Assembly (NCBI RefSeq): GCF_020034655.1
Contig: NZ_JAIQDJ010000002.1
Location: 124,001 to 188,000, forward strand
Reading direction: 5' to 3'
From: Thermomonas beijingensis
Lineage (GTDB): Bacteria; Pseudomonadota; Gammaproteobacteria; Xanthomonadales; Xanthomonadaceae
DNA length: 64,000 nucleotides
In this document: positions 1 through 9,299 of the stretch, piece by piece
Numbering within the stretch: the first letter of the stretch is position 1
How the letters are laid out: every line of letters starts with the position of its first letter
Translations under genes and position numbers: made by a program
The notes under the pieces: model-generated
What the model was told of the DNA's origin: nothing
The model's database searches: none
What the model saw: the letters and a program-made list of their open reading frames with translations, nothing else

Positions 1-147
1 GACAAGCACGGCAACACCTCATCCGGCTCGGTGCCGTTGGCACTGGACGAAGCCGTGCGCTCGGGCAAGGTGCAGCGCGGGCAGTTGATCCTGCTGGAGG
101 CCTTCGGTGGCGGGTTTGCCTGGGGTTCGGCGCTGATCCGCTACTGA
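1..147 (+). CDS. fabH: 3-oxoacyl-ACP synthase III (C-terminal fragment)
   Basis: This is the last 48 codons of a gene that begins before the window and ends at TGA 145-147. FabH condenses acetyl-CoA (or another acyl-CoA primer) with malonyl-ACP to start fatty acid synthesis. The fragment carries the family's C-terminal signature: [10 protein letters not shown], holding the catalytic Asn of the Cys-His-Asn triad, then [18 protein letters not shown]. The catalytic Cys and His lie outside the window. It is followed after about 180 bases by fabD and fabG, the usual order of this fatty acid operon, which supports the assignment. Confidence 0.95.
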   Translation, partial: DKHGNTSSGSVPLALDEAVRSGKVQRGQLILLEAFGGGFAWGSALIRY

Positions 148-324
148 TCCGGCGGCGGCTTGGTGGTCGTGAACGGGGTCAGGGGCCAGCCAAGTCCGAG
201 GCTGGGTGCCGGTATTGAGCCTCTTCCATACGCCCAAGTACAGACAACCTAGAGTGTTTGCTCGTATCATGCTCGGCCCACTGCGGGCCGTTGGCCTGCG
301 TCTTTTCAGTATGGTTTTCATCGC
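148..324. other. fabH-fabD intergenic region
   Basis: This 177-base gap separates fabH from fabD. I see no convincing coding sequence and no strong hairpin. The stretch near 259-270 (TTTGCTCGTATCAT) resembles a poor -10 region without a good -35, so fabD may be read through from fabH or have its own weak promoter. Confidence 0.4.
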
Positions 325-1281
325 GTGAACGCAGCCAATCAACCCCACGCACTCGCCTTGGTGTTTCCCGGCCAGGGCTCCCAGTCAATCGGCATGTTGG
401 CCGAACTGTCGGAATTGCATCCGTCGATCAAGGCAGCCTTCGAAGAAGCTTCGGACGGCGCTGGCGTGGATTTGTGGGCGCTCTCGCAGGCGGGGCCGGA
501 AGAAATGCTGGGCCGCACCGAATATACCCAGCCGGCATTGTTGGCGGCGGGCATTGCGGTGTGGCGCTTGTGGCAGCAGCAGGGTGGCGCAACGCCTGCC
601 GTGCTGGCGGGACATAGCCTGGGGGAATACACGGCTCTGGTGGCAGCCGGTGCGCTGTCGTTGAAAGACGGCGCACATTTGGTGCGCATTCGCGGCCAAT
701 TGATGCAGGACGCTGCCCCGGCTGGGGTGGGTGCAATGGCGGCCGTGTTGGGTGCGGACGATGCACTGGTGGAAGCCGTGTGCATGGAGGCTTCGGGTGC
801 ACAAGTGGTGGTGCCCGCCAATTACAACTCGCCGGGCCAGATCGTGATTGGTGGCGATGCGGCGGCGGTGGATCGTGCGCTGGCGCTGTTGGTTGAACGC
901 GGCGTGCGCAAGGCCGTCAAGTTGGCGGTCAGTGTGCCCTCACACACGCCCTTGATGCGCGAAGCGGCGAACCGCTTGGCGCAGACCATGGTCGGCCTGG
1001 ATTGGAACGTGCCGGCGCTGCCGGTGGTGCAAAACGTGGATGCCCAGGCACATGCCAGTGTGGACGCGATCCGCGACGCGCTGGTGCGCCAGTTGTATCT
1101 GCCGGTGCAGTGGAATGGCTGCGTGCAGGCATTGGCCGCACGCGGCGTTGACCGCATCGGCGAATGTGGGCCGGGCAAGGTGCTGGCCGGCCTGATCAAG
1201 CGCATCGACAAATCGCTTGACGCGCGTGCGTTGGGCACACCGGCGGATTTTGCCGCCGCCATCGAGGAATGGAACGCATGA
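325..1281 (+). CDS. fabD: Malonyl-CoA:ACP transacylase
   Basis: FabD moves malonyl groups from CoA to acyl carrier protein, supplying the extender for fatty acid elongation in the cytoplasm. The 318-residue protein is of normal family length. It has the FPGQGSQ motif near residue 15, the nucleophile Ser98 in AGHSLGEY, and the catalytic His in SVPSHTPLM near residue 207. The start chosen is GTG 325, giving an N-terminus (MNAANQPHALALVFPGQGS) that fits the family; no clear Shine-Dalgarno precedes it, so this start is only moderately certain. The gene overlaps fabG by four bases (ATGA), implying translational coupling. Confidence 0.96.
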   Translation: MNAANQPHALALVFPGQGSQSIGMLAELSELHPSIKAAFEEASDGAGVDLWALSQAGPEEMLGRTEYTQPALLAAGIAVWRLWQQQGGATPAVLAGHSLGEYTALVAAGALSLKDGAHLVRIRGQLMQDAAPAGVGAMAAVLGADDALVEAVCMEASGAQVVVPANYNSPGQIVIGGDAAAVDRALALLVERGVRKAVKLAVSVPSHTPLMREAANRLAQTMVGLDWNVPALPVVQNVDAQAHASVDAIRDALVRQLYLPVQWNGCVQALAARGVDRIGECGPGKVLAGLIKRIDKSLDARALGTPADFAAAIEEWNA

Positions 1282-2021
1282 ATGGATTGTTGCAGGGCGA
1301 AGTAGTCCTGGTGACCGGCGCATCGCGCGGGATCGGTGCGGCGATTGCCTATACGCTGGCCGCACAGGGCGCAACCGTGATCGGTACCGCCACATCGGAT
1401 GCTGGCGCGCAAGCGATCGGCGAGCGCTTGGCTGCTGCGGGTGGCCACGGCCGCCGTTTGAACGTCAATGAAGCGGGCGCAATCGAAGCGTTGGTGGAGG
1501 CGGTATCCAGCGAATTTGGCAATATCTCCATTCTGGTCAACAACGCCGGCATCACCCGCGACAACTTGTTGATGCGGATGAAAGATGAGGATTGGCAGGT
1601 CATCCTCGATACCAATCTGACCTCCGTGTTCCGTGCCTCCAAAGCCGTGCTGCGCGGGATGATGAAGGCGCGCAAGGGCCGCATCATCAATATCGCCTCC
1701 GTCATCGGGCTGACCGGCAATGCCGGGCAGGCCAACTACGCCGCGGCCAAGGCCGGCATCATCGCGTTTTCCAAATCGTTGGCCAAGGAAATCGGCTCGC
1801 GCGGGATCACCGTGAATGTGGTGGCCCCCGGTTTCATTGCCACCGATATGACCGCCGACCTGCCGGATGCGGCCAAGGACGCGATGCTGGGCCAGATCGC
1901 GCTGGGCCGCTTGGGCGAGCCGGCCGATATTGCCAATGCGGTGGCCTTCCTTGCCAGTCCCAGCGCCAGCTACATCACCGGCGAAACCCTGCACGTCAAC
2001 GGCGGCATGTACATGCCTTGA
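1278..2021 (+). CDS. fabG: 3-oxoacyl-ACP reductase
   Basis: FabG is the NADPH-dependent ketoreductase of the fatty acid elongation cycle. The 247-residue short-chain dehydrogenase has the cofactor loop TGASRGIG (residues 13-20), NNAG (88-91), and catalytic Ser141, Tyr154 and Lys158 in YAAAK. ATG 1278 is preferred over the in-frame ATG at 1269 because it overlaps the fabD stop as ATGA and gives the usual short N-terminus before the Rossmann strand. It sits between fabD and acpP in the fab operon. Confidence 0.96.
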   Translation: MNGLLQGEVVLVTGASRGIGAAIAYTLAAQGATVIGTATSDAGAQAIGERLAAAGGHGRRLNVNEAGAIEALVEAVSSEFGNISILVNNAGITRDNLLMRMKDEDWQVILDTNLTSVFRASKAVLRGMMKARKGRIINIASVIGLTGNAGQANYAAAKAGIIAFSKSLAKEIGSRGITVNVVAPGFIATDMTADLPDAAKDAMLGQIALGRLGEPADIANAVAFLASPSASYITGETLHVNGGMYMP

Positions 2022-2121
2022 GGCGTGCCCTTGTTTTTCACGCCGGGCGGGCGATGTTGCAGCGCACGGCTTTCACGTAAACTTGTCCACTGAACCCGAT
2101 TCCCGGGAGGAGCAACCAGAC

Positions 2122-2361
2122 ATGAGCACCATCGAAGAACGCGTCAAGAAGATCGTCATTGAACAACTGGGCGTCAAGGAAGAAGACGTCACCACCAGCG
2201 CATCGTTTGTGGACGATCTGGGTGCGGACTCGCTGGACACCGTGGAGCTGGTGATGGCGCTGGAAGAAGAGTTCGAGTGCGAAATCCCGGACGAAGATGC
2301 CGAGAAGATCAGCACCGTGCAGGCCGCGATCGACTACATCAAGGCCCACGTCAAGGCGTGA
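2122..2361 (+). CDS. acpP: Acyl carrier protein
   Basis: AcpP carries growing acyl chains on a 4'-phosphopantetheine arm. The protein is 79 residues, acidic, with the attachment site Ser37 in the DSL motif (DDLGADSLD) and the normal four-helix pattern. The start at 2122 is set by a strong GGGAGG Shine-Dalgarno at about 2105-2110 and gives exactly the family length. It lies 100 bases after fabG and 146 before fabF. Two hairpins downstream may let acpP be expressed above its neighbours, as its abundance usually requires. Confidence 0.98.
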   Translation: MSTIEERVKKIVIEQLGVKEEDVTTSASFVDDLGADSLDTVELVMALEEEFECEIPDEDAEKISTVQAAIDYIKAHVKA

Positions 2362-2386
2362 GTCTTGCCCCGCAAGGGGTACCTGC

Positions 2387-2450
2387 GCAATCACCTCGCG
2401 GCTTGGCTGTGTGCGTGATTGCCGCTGCACCGGGGCCGCTTCTGCGGCCC
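2387..2450 (+). other. Two hairpins between acpP and fabF
   Basis: GCAATCAC at 2387-2394 pairs with GTGATTGC at 2415-2422. GGGCCGC at 2433-2439 pairs with GCGGCCC at 2444-2450 around a TTCT loop. There is no clear T-run after either, so they are better read as mRNA-stabilising structures or a partial terminator after acpP than as a full stop. Confidence 0.4.
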
Positions 2451-2507
2451 TGCGTGTTATGCCGTATTGAATGTCCAACGTGTTGAATGATGGATCGAGG
2501 AGTCACC

Positions 2508-3746
2508 ATGTCGAAGCGCCGCGTCGTCGTCACCGGGATGGGCATCATCTCGCCGCTGGGGTTGGATCTGGCCAGCAATTGGGATGGTATCTGCAACGGC
2601 CGTTCCGGCATCAGCATGGTCGAAGGCTTTGATGCCGCCACCTATCCGACCCGCATTGCGGGTGAAATTCGCGGCTTCGACATCACCCAATGGGTGAACC
2701 CGAAAGACGCCAAAAAAATGGACCACTTCCTGCACTACGGCATGGCCGCCTCGCTGATGGCCAAGGACGATGCCGGCCTGGAGGTCACCGAGGCCAATGC
2801 CGAGCGCATCGGCGCGCTGATTGGTGCGGGCATCGGCGGGATCTGGGGTATCGAAGAAACCGCGATCAAATTGCATGAGGGCGGGGTGCGCAAAATCAGC
2901 CCGTTCTATATTCCGTCCACCATCATCAACATGATGCCGGGTCAGTTGTCACTGGCCACCGGGATCAAGGGGCCTACGTTCTCTGCGGTGTCCGCCTGCG
3001 CCACCGCCAACCATTCGATTGGCATGGCAATGCGCATGATCCAGTACGGCGATGCCGATGTGATGTTTGCCGGTGGTGCCGAGCGCGGCAGCTCACCCAC
3101 GGCGATGGGCGGCTTCTGCGCGATGAAGGCGATGAGCACCCGCAACGACGATCCCACCCGCGCTTCGCGGCCATGGGACAAAGACCGCGATGGTTTTGTA
3201 TTGGGTGATGGTGCCGGCATTTTGGTACTGGAAGAATACGAACACGCCAAGGCCCGCGGCGCGCGCATTTACTGCGAGCTGGCCGGCTTTGGTGCAAGCT
3301 CGGATGCCTTCCACATGACCGCGCCCAGCGAAAACGGCGAAGGCCCGGCGCGCTGCATGGCGATGGCGTTCCGCGACGCCGGGGTGAACCCGGAGGACGT
3401 GGGCTACCTCAACGCGCACGGCACCAGCACCCCGCTGGGCGATCTGGCGGAAACGCTGGCGATCAAGCGTGCACTGGGCGAGCACGCCCACAAGGTGATG
3501 GTGTCGTCCACCAAGTCGATGACCGGCCACTTGCTGGGTGCTGCGGGTGGGGTGGAAGCGATCTATGCGATCAAGGCGCTGCAAACCGGCATCATCCCGC
3601 CCACCATCAACCTGGAAACCCCCGGCGAAGGCTGCGATTTGGACTATGTGCCCAACGTGGCGCGGCAGGCCAAGGTGGATGTGGTGGTGTCCAACGGCTT
3701 TGGCTTTGGCGGCACCAATGGCACCTTGGTGTTCAAACGGATGTGA
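2508..3746 (+). CDS. fabF: 3-oxoacyl-ACP synthase II
   Basis: FabF condenses acyl-ACP with malonyl-ACP in fatty acid elongation and is the enzyme that usually sets the 18:1 content of the membrane. The 412-residue protein has nucleophile Cys164 (VSACATA), His304 in HGTSTPLGD, and His341 in [13 protein letters not shown], the complete Cys-His-His set of a KAS II. ATG 2508 is chosen over the upstream in-frame ATG 2487 because a GAGGAG sequence precedes it at the right distance and the product then begins like other FabF proteins ([12 protein letters not shown]). It is the last fab gene before pabB. Confidence 0.97.
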   Translation: MSKRRVVVTGMGIISPLGLDLASNWDGICNGRSGISMVEGFDAATYPTRIAGEIRGFDITQWVNPKDAKKMDHFLHYGMAASLMAKDDAGLEVTEANAERIGALIGAGIGGIWGIEETAIKLHEGGVRKISPFYIPSTIINMMPGQLSLATGIKGPTFSAVSACATANHSIGMAMRMIQYGDADVMFAGGAERGSSPTAMGGFCAMKAMSTRNDDPTRASRPWDKDRDGFVLGDGAGILVLEEYEHAKARGARIYCELAGFGASSDAFHMTAPSENGEGPARCMAMAFRDAGVNPEDVGYLNAHGTSTPLGDLAETLAIKRALGEHAHKVMVSSTKSMTGHLLGAAGGVEAIYAIKALQTGIIPPTINLETPGEGCDLDYVPNVARQAKVDVVVSNGFGFGGTNGTLVFKRM

Positions 3747-3777
3747 TGATTTTCGGATCGTTTGCAGTCGTGCTCGT

Positions 3778-3847
3778 CATTCCCGCGCCGGCCGGAATCC
3801 AGTTTTATCGTTCGCAGCAATCACTGGATTGCCTTGGCGTGGGAATG
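3778..3847. repeat. Imperfect inverted repeat before pabB
   Basis: CATTCCCGCGCCGGCC at 3778-3793 is matched in inverted orientation by the segment ending CGTGGGAATG at 3838-3847, and the inner parts AATCCAGT (3796-3803) and ACTGGATT (3823-3830) pair exactly. The form (cattcccgcg...gaatccag...ctggatt...gcgggaatg) is a dispersed repeat type common in this bacterial group. Here it occupies nearly the whole fabF-pabB gap and ends 10 bases before the pabB start, so the hairpin could affect pabB translation. Confidence 0.6.
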
Positions 3848-3857
3848 GCGGTTAGAG

Positions 3858-5213
3858 ATGATGCAAACGCACACGCTTTCCGCTGATATCGACCTGCTGG
3901 CACTGCATCGATTGGATCCATTGCGCTACCCGGTGCTACTGGAATCCACCAGCGGTGGTGCATTGGGGCGTTGGGACATGCTGCTGGCGCACAGTGGCGA
4001 AGGCTTCGCGCTGCATCGTGATGGCATGGTGCGCACGCTGGCCGGTGAGATCATCCCAGGCCATTTTCTGGATGTGCTGGACGCCCACTGGCGCGGCATT
4101 CGCTGCGAACAAGCGCCGGCGGCCGAGATGCCGCCGTTTCGTGGTGGCTGGGCGCTGCTGCTGGGCTATGAATTGGCGCAACAGATCGAGCCGGTGTTGC
4201 AATTACCACAGGCCGATGGTGCGCTGCCGATTGCAGTGGCGTTGCGATGCCCGGCGGCGGCGCTGCGGGATCGCGCCAGCGGCGCATGCATCGCACTGGC
4301 AGAACACGCTGCCGACGGTGTCCTGCAGCGCATCGTGGACGATACCGAACGTGCCCGCAGCGTGCCGCCATTGCCCGCATGGTCGCCACCCACCTGCATC
4401 GACGAAGATCCGGCGCAGCAGTATCTCGATGGCGTCATCCGGGTGCTGGACTATCTGGCCAAGGGCGATGTGTTTCAAGCCAATTTGTCGCGCGGTTGGC
4501 GAGCGCACTTTGCTGCCGCGCTGGATCCGGCGGCGCTGTTTCAGCAATTGCGCACGCACAATCCGGCTCCGTTCGCCGGCATCTTCCGCAGCCCGTGGGG
4601 CAGTGTGGTCAGCGCCTCCCCCGAGCGCCTGCTAGCTGTGCGGCAAGGCATTGCGCAAACCCGCCCAATTGCCGGCACCCGCCCGCGCTTTGCCGGCGAC
4701 GATGATGCCGAGCGCATCCAGGAATTGGTCGGGCACCCCAAAGAACGCGCCGAACATGTGATGTTGATCGACTTGGAGCGCAATGATCTGGGCCGTGTGT
4801 GCGCAGTCGGTAGCGTGCAGGTGGATGAGTTGATGGTGGTGGAAAGTTATGCGCATGTGCACCACATCGTCAGCAATGTGCGCGGCCAACTGCGCACGGA
4901 TGTGACGCCAGGCCAGGCGATTGCGGCGGTGTTCCCGGGCGGCACCATTACCGGCTGCCCGAAGGTGCGCTGCATGCAGATCATCGCCGAGTTGGAAGGC
5001 GTGGGCCGCGGCGCCTACACCGGCGCGATGGGCTGGCTGAATCGCGATGGCGCGATGGATTTGAATATCCTGATCCGCAGTGCCGAACTGGCAGACGCAA
5101 CGCTGCGTTTTCGCACCGGGGCCGGCATCGTGATGGATTCCGACCCGCAACGTGAGCTGGACGAAACCCGTGCCAAGGCGCGTGGCATGTTGCGGGCATT
5201 GGGGGTGGAGTGA
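3858..5213 (+). CDS. pabB: Aminodeoxychorismate synthase component I
   Basis: PabB converts chorismate and ammonia to 4-amino-4-deoxychorismate, the first dedicated step to p-aminobenzoate and folate. The C-terminal chorismate-binding domain is clear: FQANLSRGW, SPERLL, GTRPR, FPGGTITGCPKVRCM and the terminal EtRAKARGML region. The N-terminal part is divergent. The start is ATG 3858 or 3861, just after an inverted repeat. Immediately downstream is pabC, which settles PabB against anthranilate synthase TrpE. Unusually, the loop that in E. coli PabB reads PIKGT with a reactive lysine reads PIAGT here, the TrpE form. Confidence 0.88.
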   Translation: MMQTHTLSADIDLLALHRLDPLRYPVLLESTSGGALGRWDMLLAHSGEGFALHRDGMVRTLAGEIIPGHFLDVLDAHWRGIRCEQAPAAEMPPFRGGWALLLGYELAQQIEPVLQLPQADGALPIAVALRCPAAALRDRASGACIALAEHAADGVLQRIVDDTERARSVPPLPAWSPPTCIDEDPAQQYLDGVIRVLDYLAKGDVFQANLSRGWRAHFAAALDPAALFQQLRTHNPAPFAGIFRSPWGSVVSASPERLLAVRQGIAQTRPIAGTRPRFAGDDDAERIQELVGHPKERAEHVMLIDLERNDLGRVCAVGSVQVDELMVVESYAHVHHIVSNVRGQLRTDVTPGQAIAAVFPGGTITGCPKVRCMQIIAELEGVGRGAYTGAMGWLNRDGAMDLNILIRSAELADATLRFRTGAGIVMDSDPQRELDETRAKARGMLRALGVE

Positions 5214-5329
5214 TGCGCGCAGTTGTTTATCGTGTGCGGACATCATGGGCTGTCTGCGAGTTGCAGAAGTAATCGGGAGCGGATGCCATGGGGTTCGACG
5301 CACAAAGCGAGTATCGGGGAGCGGCTGCG

Positions 5330-6157
5330 GTGAACCCCATGGTGTCCGCTGTGTATGCGGGGTGTGCACGGATTGATTGCGTTTCCTCCGACAACCGCGG
5401 ACTCAATTACGGCGATGGTGTGTTTGAAACCATGCGCGTGGACCATGGTGGGTTGCCGCTGTGGCCGCGCCATCTTGCGCGCCTTGGTGAAGGTGCGCAG
5501 CGACTGGGTATCGCCTTGCCGGAGCGGGCCTTTATCGAAGCGCGCCTGCATGAAATCTGCGCCGGTGTGGACGCCGGCGTGATCAAGCTGTTGCTGACCC
5601 GTGGCGATGGTGGGCGCGGGTATGCGCCATCGGTGGATGCGCCGCCGGTGTGGGTGTTGTCGTTGCATCCGTTGCCACCCAAGCAAACCGCGTTGCAGTT
5701 GCATGCGTGCAACACCCGTCTTGCCACGCAGCCCTTGTTGGCCGGGATCAAACATTGCAACCGCCTGGAACAGGTTCTGGCGCGAACCGAAGCACAACGT
5801 GCGGGTTGCGATGAGGGCCTGATGCGGGACATGGCCGGCAACGCCGTGTGTGCCACGGCGGCCAACTTGCTGGCGTATTGCGACGGGCGCTGGTTGACGC
5901 CGCCGATCGAGCACTGCGGTGTGGCCGGCGTGTTGCGTGGCTGGTTGTTGGAACAGGGGATGCTGGAGGTGGCTGAATTGTCGATGGACGCGCTTGCCGC
6001 AGCTGACGCGCTGACCCTTTGCAACGCCGTGCGCGGTATCCTGCCAGTGGCACGATTGGGTGCGCGCAGCTGGCGCGCGCAGCCGGCAGTGGCAGCATTG
6101 CAAACCGCCTTAGCGAAGGACTATCCGATGTATTCCAACACTGTGGAGTTGGCGTGA
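5330..6157 (+). CDS. pabC: 4-amino-4-deoxychorismate lyase
   Basis: PabC eliminates pyruvate from aminodeoxychorismate to release p-aminobenzoate. It is a fold-type IV PLP enzyme. The PLP lysine is in AGIKHCNRLEQVL (Lys141 from the start chosen), and the N-terminal GLNYGDGVFETMRV is typical. GTG 5330, preceded by GGGGAG at about 5316, is preferred. ATG 5288 and ATG 5339 are in frame alternatives; 5288 would add 14 residues unlike the family. It follows pabB by about 115 bases and overlaps mltG by four bases (GTGA), so it is coupled to the next gene. Confidence 0.88.
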   Translation: MNPMVSAVYAGCARIDCVSSDNRGLNYGDGVFETMRVDHGGLPLWPRHLARLGEGAQRLGIALPERAFIEARLHEICAGVDAGVIKLLLTRGDGGRGYAPSVDAPPVWVLSLHPLPPKQTALQLHACNTRLATQPLLAGIKHCNRLEQVLARTEAQRAGCDEGLMRDMAGNAVCATAANLLAYCDGRWLTPPIEHCGVAGVLRGWLLEQGMLEVAELSMDALAAADALTLCNAVRGILPVARLGARSWRAQPAVAALQTALAKDYPMYSNTVELA

Positions 6158-7191
6158 AATTTCGCACCTTGTTGCTGTGCTGTGGGTTGATCGTGGCGGC
6201 TGTACTGGGGGGCTACGGCTGGCGCTATTTGCGGTTTGCCGATACGCCGCTGCCCGGCATTGCCGCCGATGCGAGCGTGGTGGTGGAACGCGGCGACAAC
6301 CTTGGCAAAGTGCTGAACAAATTGCGCGCGCAACGCATCGAGATCGGCGCTGGCGTGTACTGGCAAGTCTTGGCGCGACAAACCGGTGCAGCCGGGAAAT
6401 TGCAGGTGGGCGAATATGCGCTGGCCACCGACACCACCCCGCGCAGCCTGCTATCGGCGATGCGCGATGGCAAGGTGATCCGTCGCAGCTTCACGATTGT
6501 GGAGGGCTGGACTATGCGCGATCTGCGCGCCGCACTTCGTAAAGTCACGGTGCTGAAGCAAGCTTTGCCCGAACTCGATGATGCCGCGTTGATGCAGGCG
6601 CTGGGGCATGCCGGGCAACATCCGGAAGGCCGCTTCCTGCCGGAAACCTATGCGTGGACGCGTGGCGACAGCGATCTGGATATCCTCAAGCGCGCCTATG
6701 CAGGGATGGAAAAAACCCTGGACGCCGAATGGCGCACGCGCGCCGAAGATTTGCCGTTCGACCGCCCGGAGCAGGCATTGACCCTTGCATCCATCATCGA
6801 AAAAGAAACCGGCAATGCCAGCGAGCGTGTACAGATTGCCGGGGTGTTCGTGCGCCGCTTGAAAACCGGCATGCGCCTGCAAACCGACCCCACCGTGATC
6901 TACGGTATGGGATCAAGTTATGCCGGCAATATCCGTCGCGTCGATTTGACCACCGACACGCCTTACAACACCTATACCCGCGACGGTCTTCCGCCCACGC
7001 CGATTGCGATGCCGGGCAAGGCGGCGCTGCACGCAGCCACCCATCCTGCCCCCGGCAATGCCTTGTATTTTGTAGCGATCGGCGATGGCAGCGGGCGGCA
7101 CGTATTCAGTGCCTCGCTGAGTGAACACAATGCTGCCGTGCGTGATTACGTGGCGCGCTACCGTGTGCAGCGGCAGGCAGAAAAGCAATGA
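6154..7191 (+). CDS. mltG: Endolytic transglycosylase MltG
   Basis: MltG cleaves nascent peptidoglycan strands and is anchored in the inner membrane with its catalytic domain in the periplasm. The 345-residue protein has a transmembrane helix at about residues 6-22 and the catalytic Glu216 in SIIEKETGN, followed by the conserved ERVQIAGVFVRRL and MRLQTDPTVIYG. The GTG start at 6154 overlaps the pabC stop, and its own stop overlaps the tmk start (ATGA). The pabC-mltG-tmk-holB order is conserved in many gamma-proteobacteria. Confidence 0.95.
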   Translation: MKFRTLLLCCGLIVAAVLGGYGWRYLRFADTPLPGIAADASVVVERGDNLGKVLNKLRAQRIEIGAGVYWQVLARQTGAAGKLQVGEYALATDTTPRSLLSAMRDGKVIRRSFTIVEGWTMRDLRAALRKVTVLKQALPELDDAALMQALGHAGQHPEGRFLPETYAWTRGDSDLDILKRAYAGMEKTLDAEWRTRAEDLPFDRPEQALTLASIIEKETGNASERVQIAGVFVRRLKTGMRLQTDPTVIYGMGSSYAGNIRRVDLTTDTPYNTYTRDGLPPTPIAMPGKAALHAATHPAPGNALYFVAIGDGSGRHVFSASLSEHNAAVRDYVARYRVQRQAEKQ

Positions 7192-7844
7192 CCGGGTGGT
7201 TGACGCAGCCGCATTTTGTGACACTGGAAGGCGGCGAAGGTGCCGGTAAAAGTACCGTGCTGGCGGCACTGCGTGATGCCTTGCAAGCCGACGGTTGCGA
7301 TGTGGTCAGCACCCGCGAACCCGGGGGCACGCCGCTGGCCGAGCGCATTCGCAGTCTGCTGCTGGATGCCGGCGATGAAGCGGTGGCACCGCATGCGGAG
7401 TTGTTGCTGATGTTCGCCGCACGCGCCCAGCATGTGCAGGAGATCATCCTGCCGGCTTTGCAGCGCGGGGCGTGGGTCATCTGCGACCGTTTCACCGATT
7501 CCAGTTATGCCTACCAAGGTGCAGCACGTGGCATGGATGTGCATTTCATTGCCGAATTGGAGCGCCATGCGGTAGGCATTGAACCGGGACTGACCCTGCT
7601 GCTGGATCTGGACGTGGCGCATGCGCGGCAACGCACGCGTGGACGTGACTTGCTGGGCGGTGCGTCACCCGACCGCATCGAGCGTGAACGCGACGAGTTT
7701 TTTGAACGTGTGCGTGCCGGCTTTCTGACACGGGCCGCCCAGCACCCACAGCGTGTCCACGTGCTGGATGCCAGCCCCGAGGCGGCCGCCGTGGCCGCAG
7801 CGGCACGCATGCGGTTGGCGGACTACCGCAAGGCGCTGGCATGA
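7188..7844 (+). CDS. tmk: Thymidylate kinase
   Basis: Tmk phosphorylates dTMP to dTDP for DNA synthesis. The 218-residue protein carries the P-loop GGEGAGKST (15-23), the DR motif in CDRFTDSSYAYQG, and a lid region rich in arginine (RQRTRGRD). The length is normal. It overlaps mltG upstream and holB downstream by four bases each, a translationally coupled string. Confidence 0.96.
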   Translation: MTGWLTQPHFVTLEGGEGAGKSTVLAALRDALQADGCDVVSTREPGGTPLAERIRSLLLDAGDEAVAPHAELLLMFAARAQHVQEIILPALQRGAWVICDRFTDSSYAYQGAARGMDVHFIAELERHAVGIEPGLTLLLDLDVAHARQRTRGRDLLGGASPDRIERERDEFFERVRAGFLTRAAQHPQRVHVLDASPEAAAVAAAARMRLADYRKALA

Positions 7845-8842
7845 GCACGTTGCCAGCCCTCGCACCGTGGCAGCAGCGCGCCTATGCGCAGGCCGCAGAT
7901 GCAATCACCGCCGGCCATTTCGGCCATGCCAGCTTGATCACCGGGCCTGAGAAAATCGGCAAGCGCCTGTTGGCCGAACACTTGGCGCAGCGCGTGTTGT
8001 GCCTTGCCCCGCGCACGGATGGTGAAGCGTGCGGGCAGTGCAAGAGCTGCCAGCTGTTTGCTTCACGCGCACAAATGGACACACTGGAAGTGCGCCCGGA
8101 TGGCAGCCCGGCGCATCCGTGGGGCCGCAGCGCGCATCCGGATCTGTATTTCCTGGGTTATGAAATCAACGCTAAAACCGGCAAGCCGCGCGCCGAGATT
8201 GTGATCGAACAGGTGCGTGCACTGACCGAGAAGTTGGGACTCACCGCGCAACTGGGTGGCGCGCAGGTGGTCATCATCGAGCCGGCCGATGCCGTCAACT
8301 GGCACGCGTGGAATGCGGTACTGAAGTCACTCGAAGAACCGCAGCCGGGCCGCTATCTGTGGTTGTTGTCCTGCAACCCTGCGCGTTTGCCGGCCACCAT
8401 CCGTAGCCGTTGCCAGCGACTGGATGTGCGCCTGCCGCCGCAGCCAGAAGCGCTGCATTGGCTGCGCCAGCGCGGGCATGCCGAAGCGGTGGCGAGCGAG
8501 GCCTTGGATGCGGCACGCGGCCACCCAGGGCTGGCCGATGCGTGGGTGGCGGGGGATGGCTTGGCTCTGCGCCGTGAGGTCTTCAAAGATGCGCAAGCCT
8601 TGCAGCACAAGCAGATTGAGCCGGTACAAACGGCACAGCGCTGGGTGGCTGATGTCCATGCCGGCGAGCGCTTGCGCCATCTGGCTGAATTTGCCCTGCG
8701 TGAGGCCGCAGGCTTGACCGATCCTGCCGCAACCCGCAGGCTGGCTGCGCGGTTTGATGCGGCTAATCGTGCCCGTGATTTGCTGCGCACCGCGGTGCGT
8801 GCCGACTTGACGGTATTGGACGCGCTGCTGCCGTGGCATTGA
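7841..8842 (+). CDS. holB: DNA polymerase III delta' subunit
   Basis: HolB is the delta' subunit of the clamp loader that places the beta clamp on primed DNA. The 333-residue protein has an AAA+ core with a degenerate P-loop (TGPEKIGKRLLAE), a zinc-binding cysteine cluster (CLAPRTDGEACGQCKSC), and the SRC arginine-finger motif in IRSRCQRL. Degeneration of the ATP site is normal for delta'. ATG 7841 overlaps the tmk stop as ATGA. Confidence 0.93.
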   Translation: MSTLPALAPWQQRAYAQAADAITAGHFGHASLITGPEKIGKRLLAEHLAQRVLCLAPRTDGEACGQCKSCQLFASRAQMDTLEVRPDGSPAHPWGRSAHPDLYFLGYEINAKTGKPRAEIVIEQVRALTEKLGLTAQLGGAQVVIIEPADAVNWHAWNAVLKSLEEPQPGRYLWLLSCNPARLPATIRSRCQRLDVRLPPQPEALHWLRQRGHAEAVASEALDAARGHPGLADAWVAGDGLALRREVFKDAQALQHKQIEPVQTAQRWVADVHAGERLRHLAEFALREAAGLTDPAATRRLAARFDAANRARDLLRTAVRADLTVLDALLPWH

Positions 8843-8858
8843 TTCAAGCGGAGAACGT

Positions 8859-9251
8859 ATGACCGATCCTTACAATTCAGCTGCCACGATTACGGCACCA
8901 CGTTCCGGCATCCTGCTGGATGACAGCATGGTGACCACGGCATCGGAATTACCCAACTACCGCATCGTGCGTAACCTTGGTTTGGTACGCGGCATCGTGG
9001 TGCGTTCGCGCTCTGTGGTGGGCAATTTCTTCGGTGGTTTGCAATCGCTGTTGGGCGGCAACATCACCATCTATACCGAACTATGCGAGCAAGCGCGCCA
9101 GGAAACCCATCGCGACATGGTGATGCATGCCCGCCAGTTGGGCGCAAACGCCATCGTCGCGGTGCGCTACGATGCCACCGAAATCATGACGGGCCTGTCT
9201 GAGGTGCTGTGCTACGGCACGGCGGTTGTGGTGGAACACGGCAATCATTGA
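8859..9251 (+). CDS. YbjQ/UPF0145 family protein
   Basis: This small 130-residue cytoplasmic protein belongs to the YbjQ (UPF0145) family, which forms pentamers of unclear function. Typical parts are LGLVRGIVVRSRS, ETHRDMVMHARQLGANAIVAVRYD and the terminal YGTAVVVE. A CGGAG Shine-Dalgarno precedes ATG 8859. It lies between holB and pilZ, a position not obviously linked to its role. Family membership is seen; function is not known. Confidence 0.85.
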   Translation: MTDPYNSAATITAPRSGILLDDSMVTTASELPNYRIVRNLGLVRGIVVRSRSVVGNFFGGLQSLLGGNITIYTELCEQARQETHRDMVMHARQLGANAIVAVRYDATEIMTGLSEVLCYGTAVVVEHGNH

Positions 9252-9299
9252 AAATGGATGTACGGATAGTTTGCTTGGTGCAATCAAGCAGGGGGAAGG

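Noticed and set aside
1269-1277. Earlier ATG of fabG
   Set aside because: ATG 1278 overlaps the fabD stop as ATGA and gives the normal N-terminus.
2487-2507. Earlier ATG of fabF
   Set aside because: The GAGGAG ribosome site lies between it and ATG 2508, so 2508 is the likely start.
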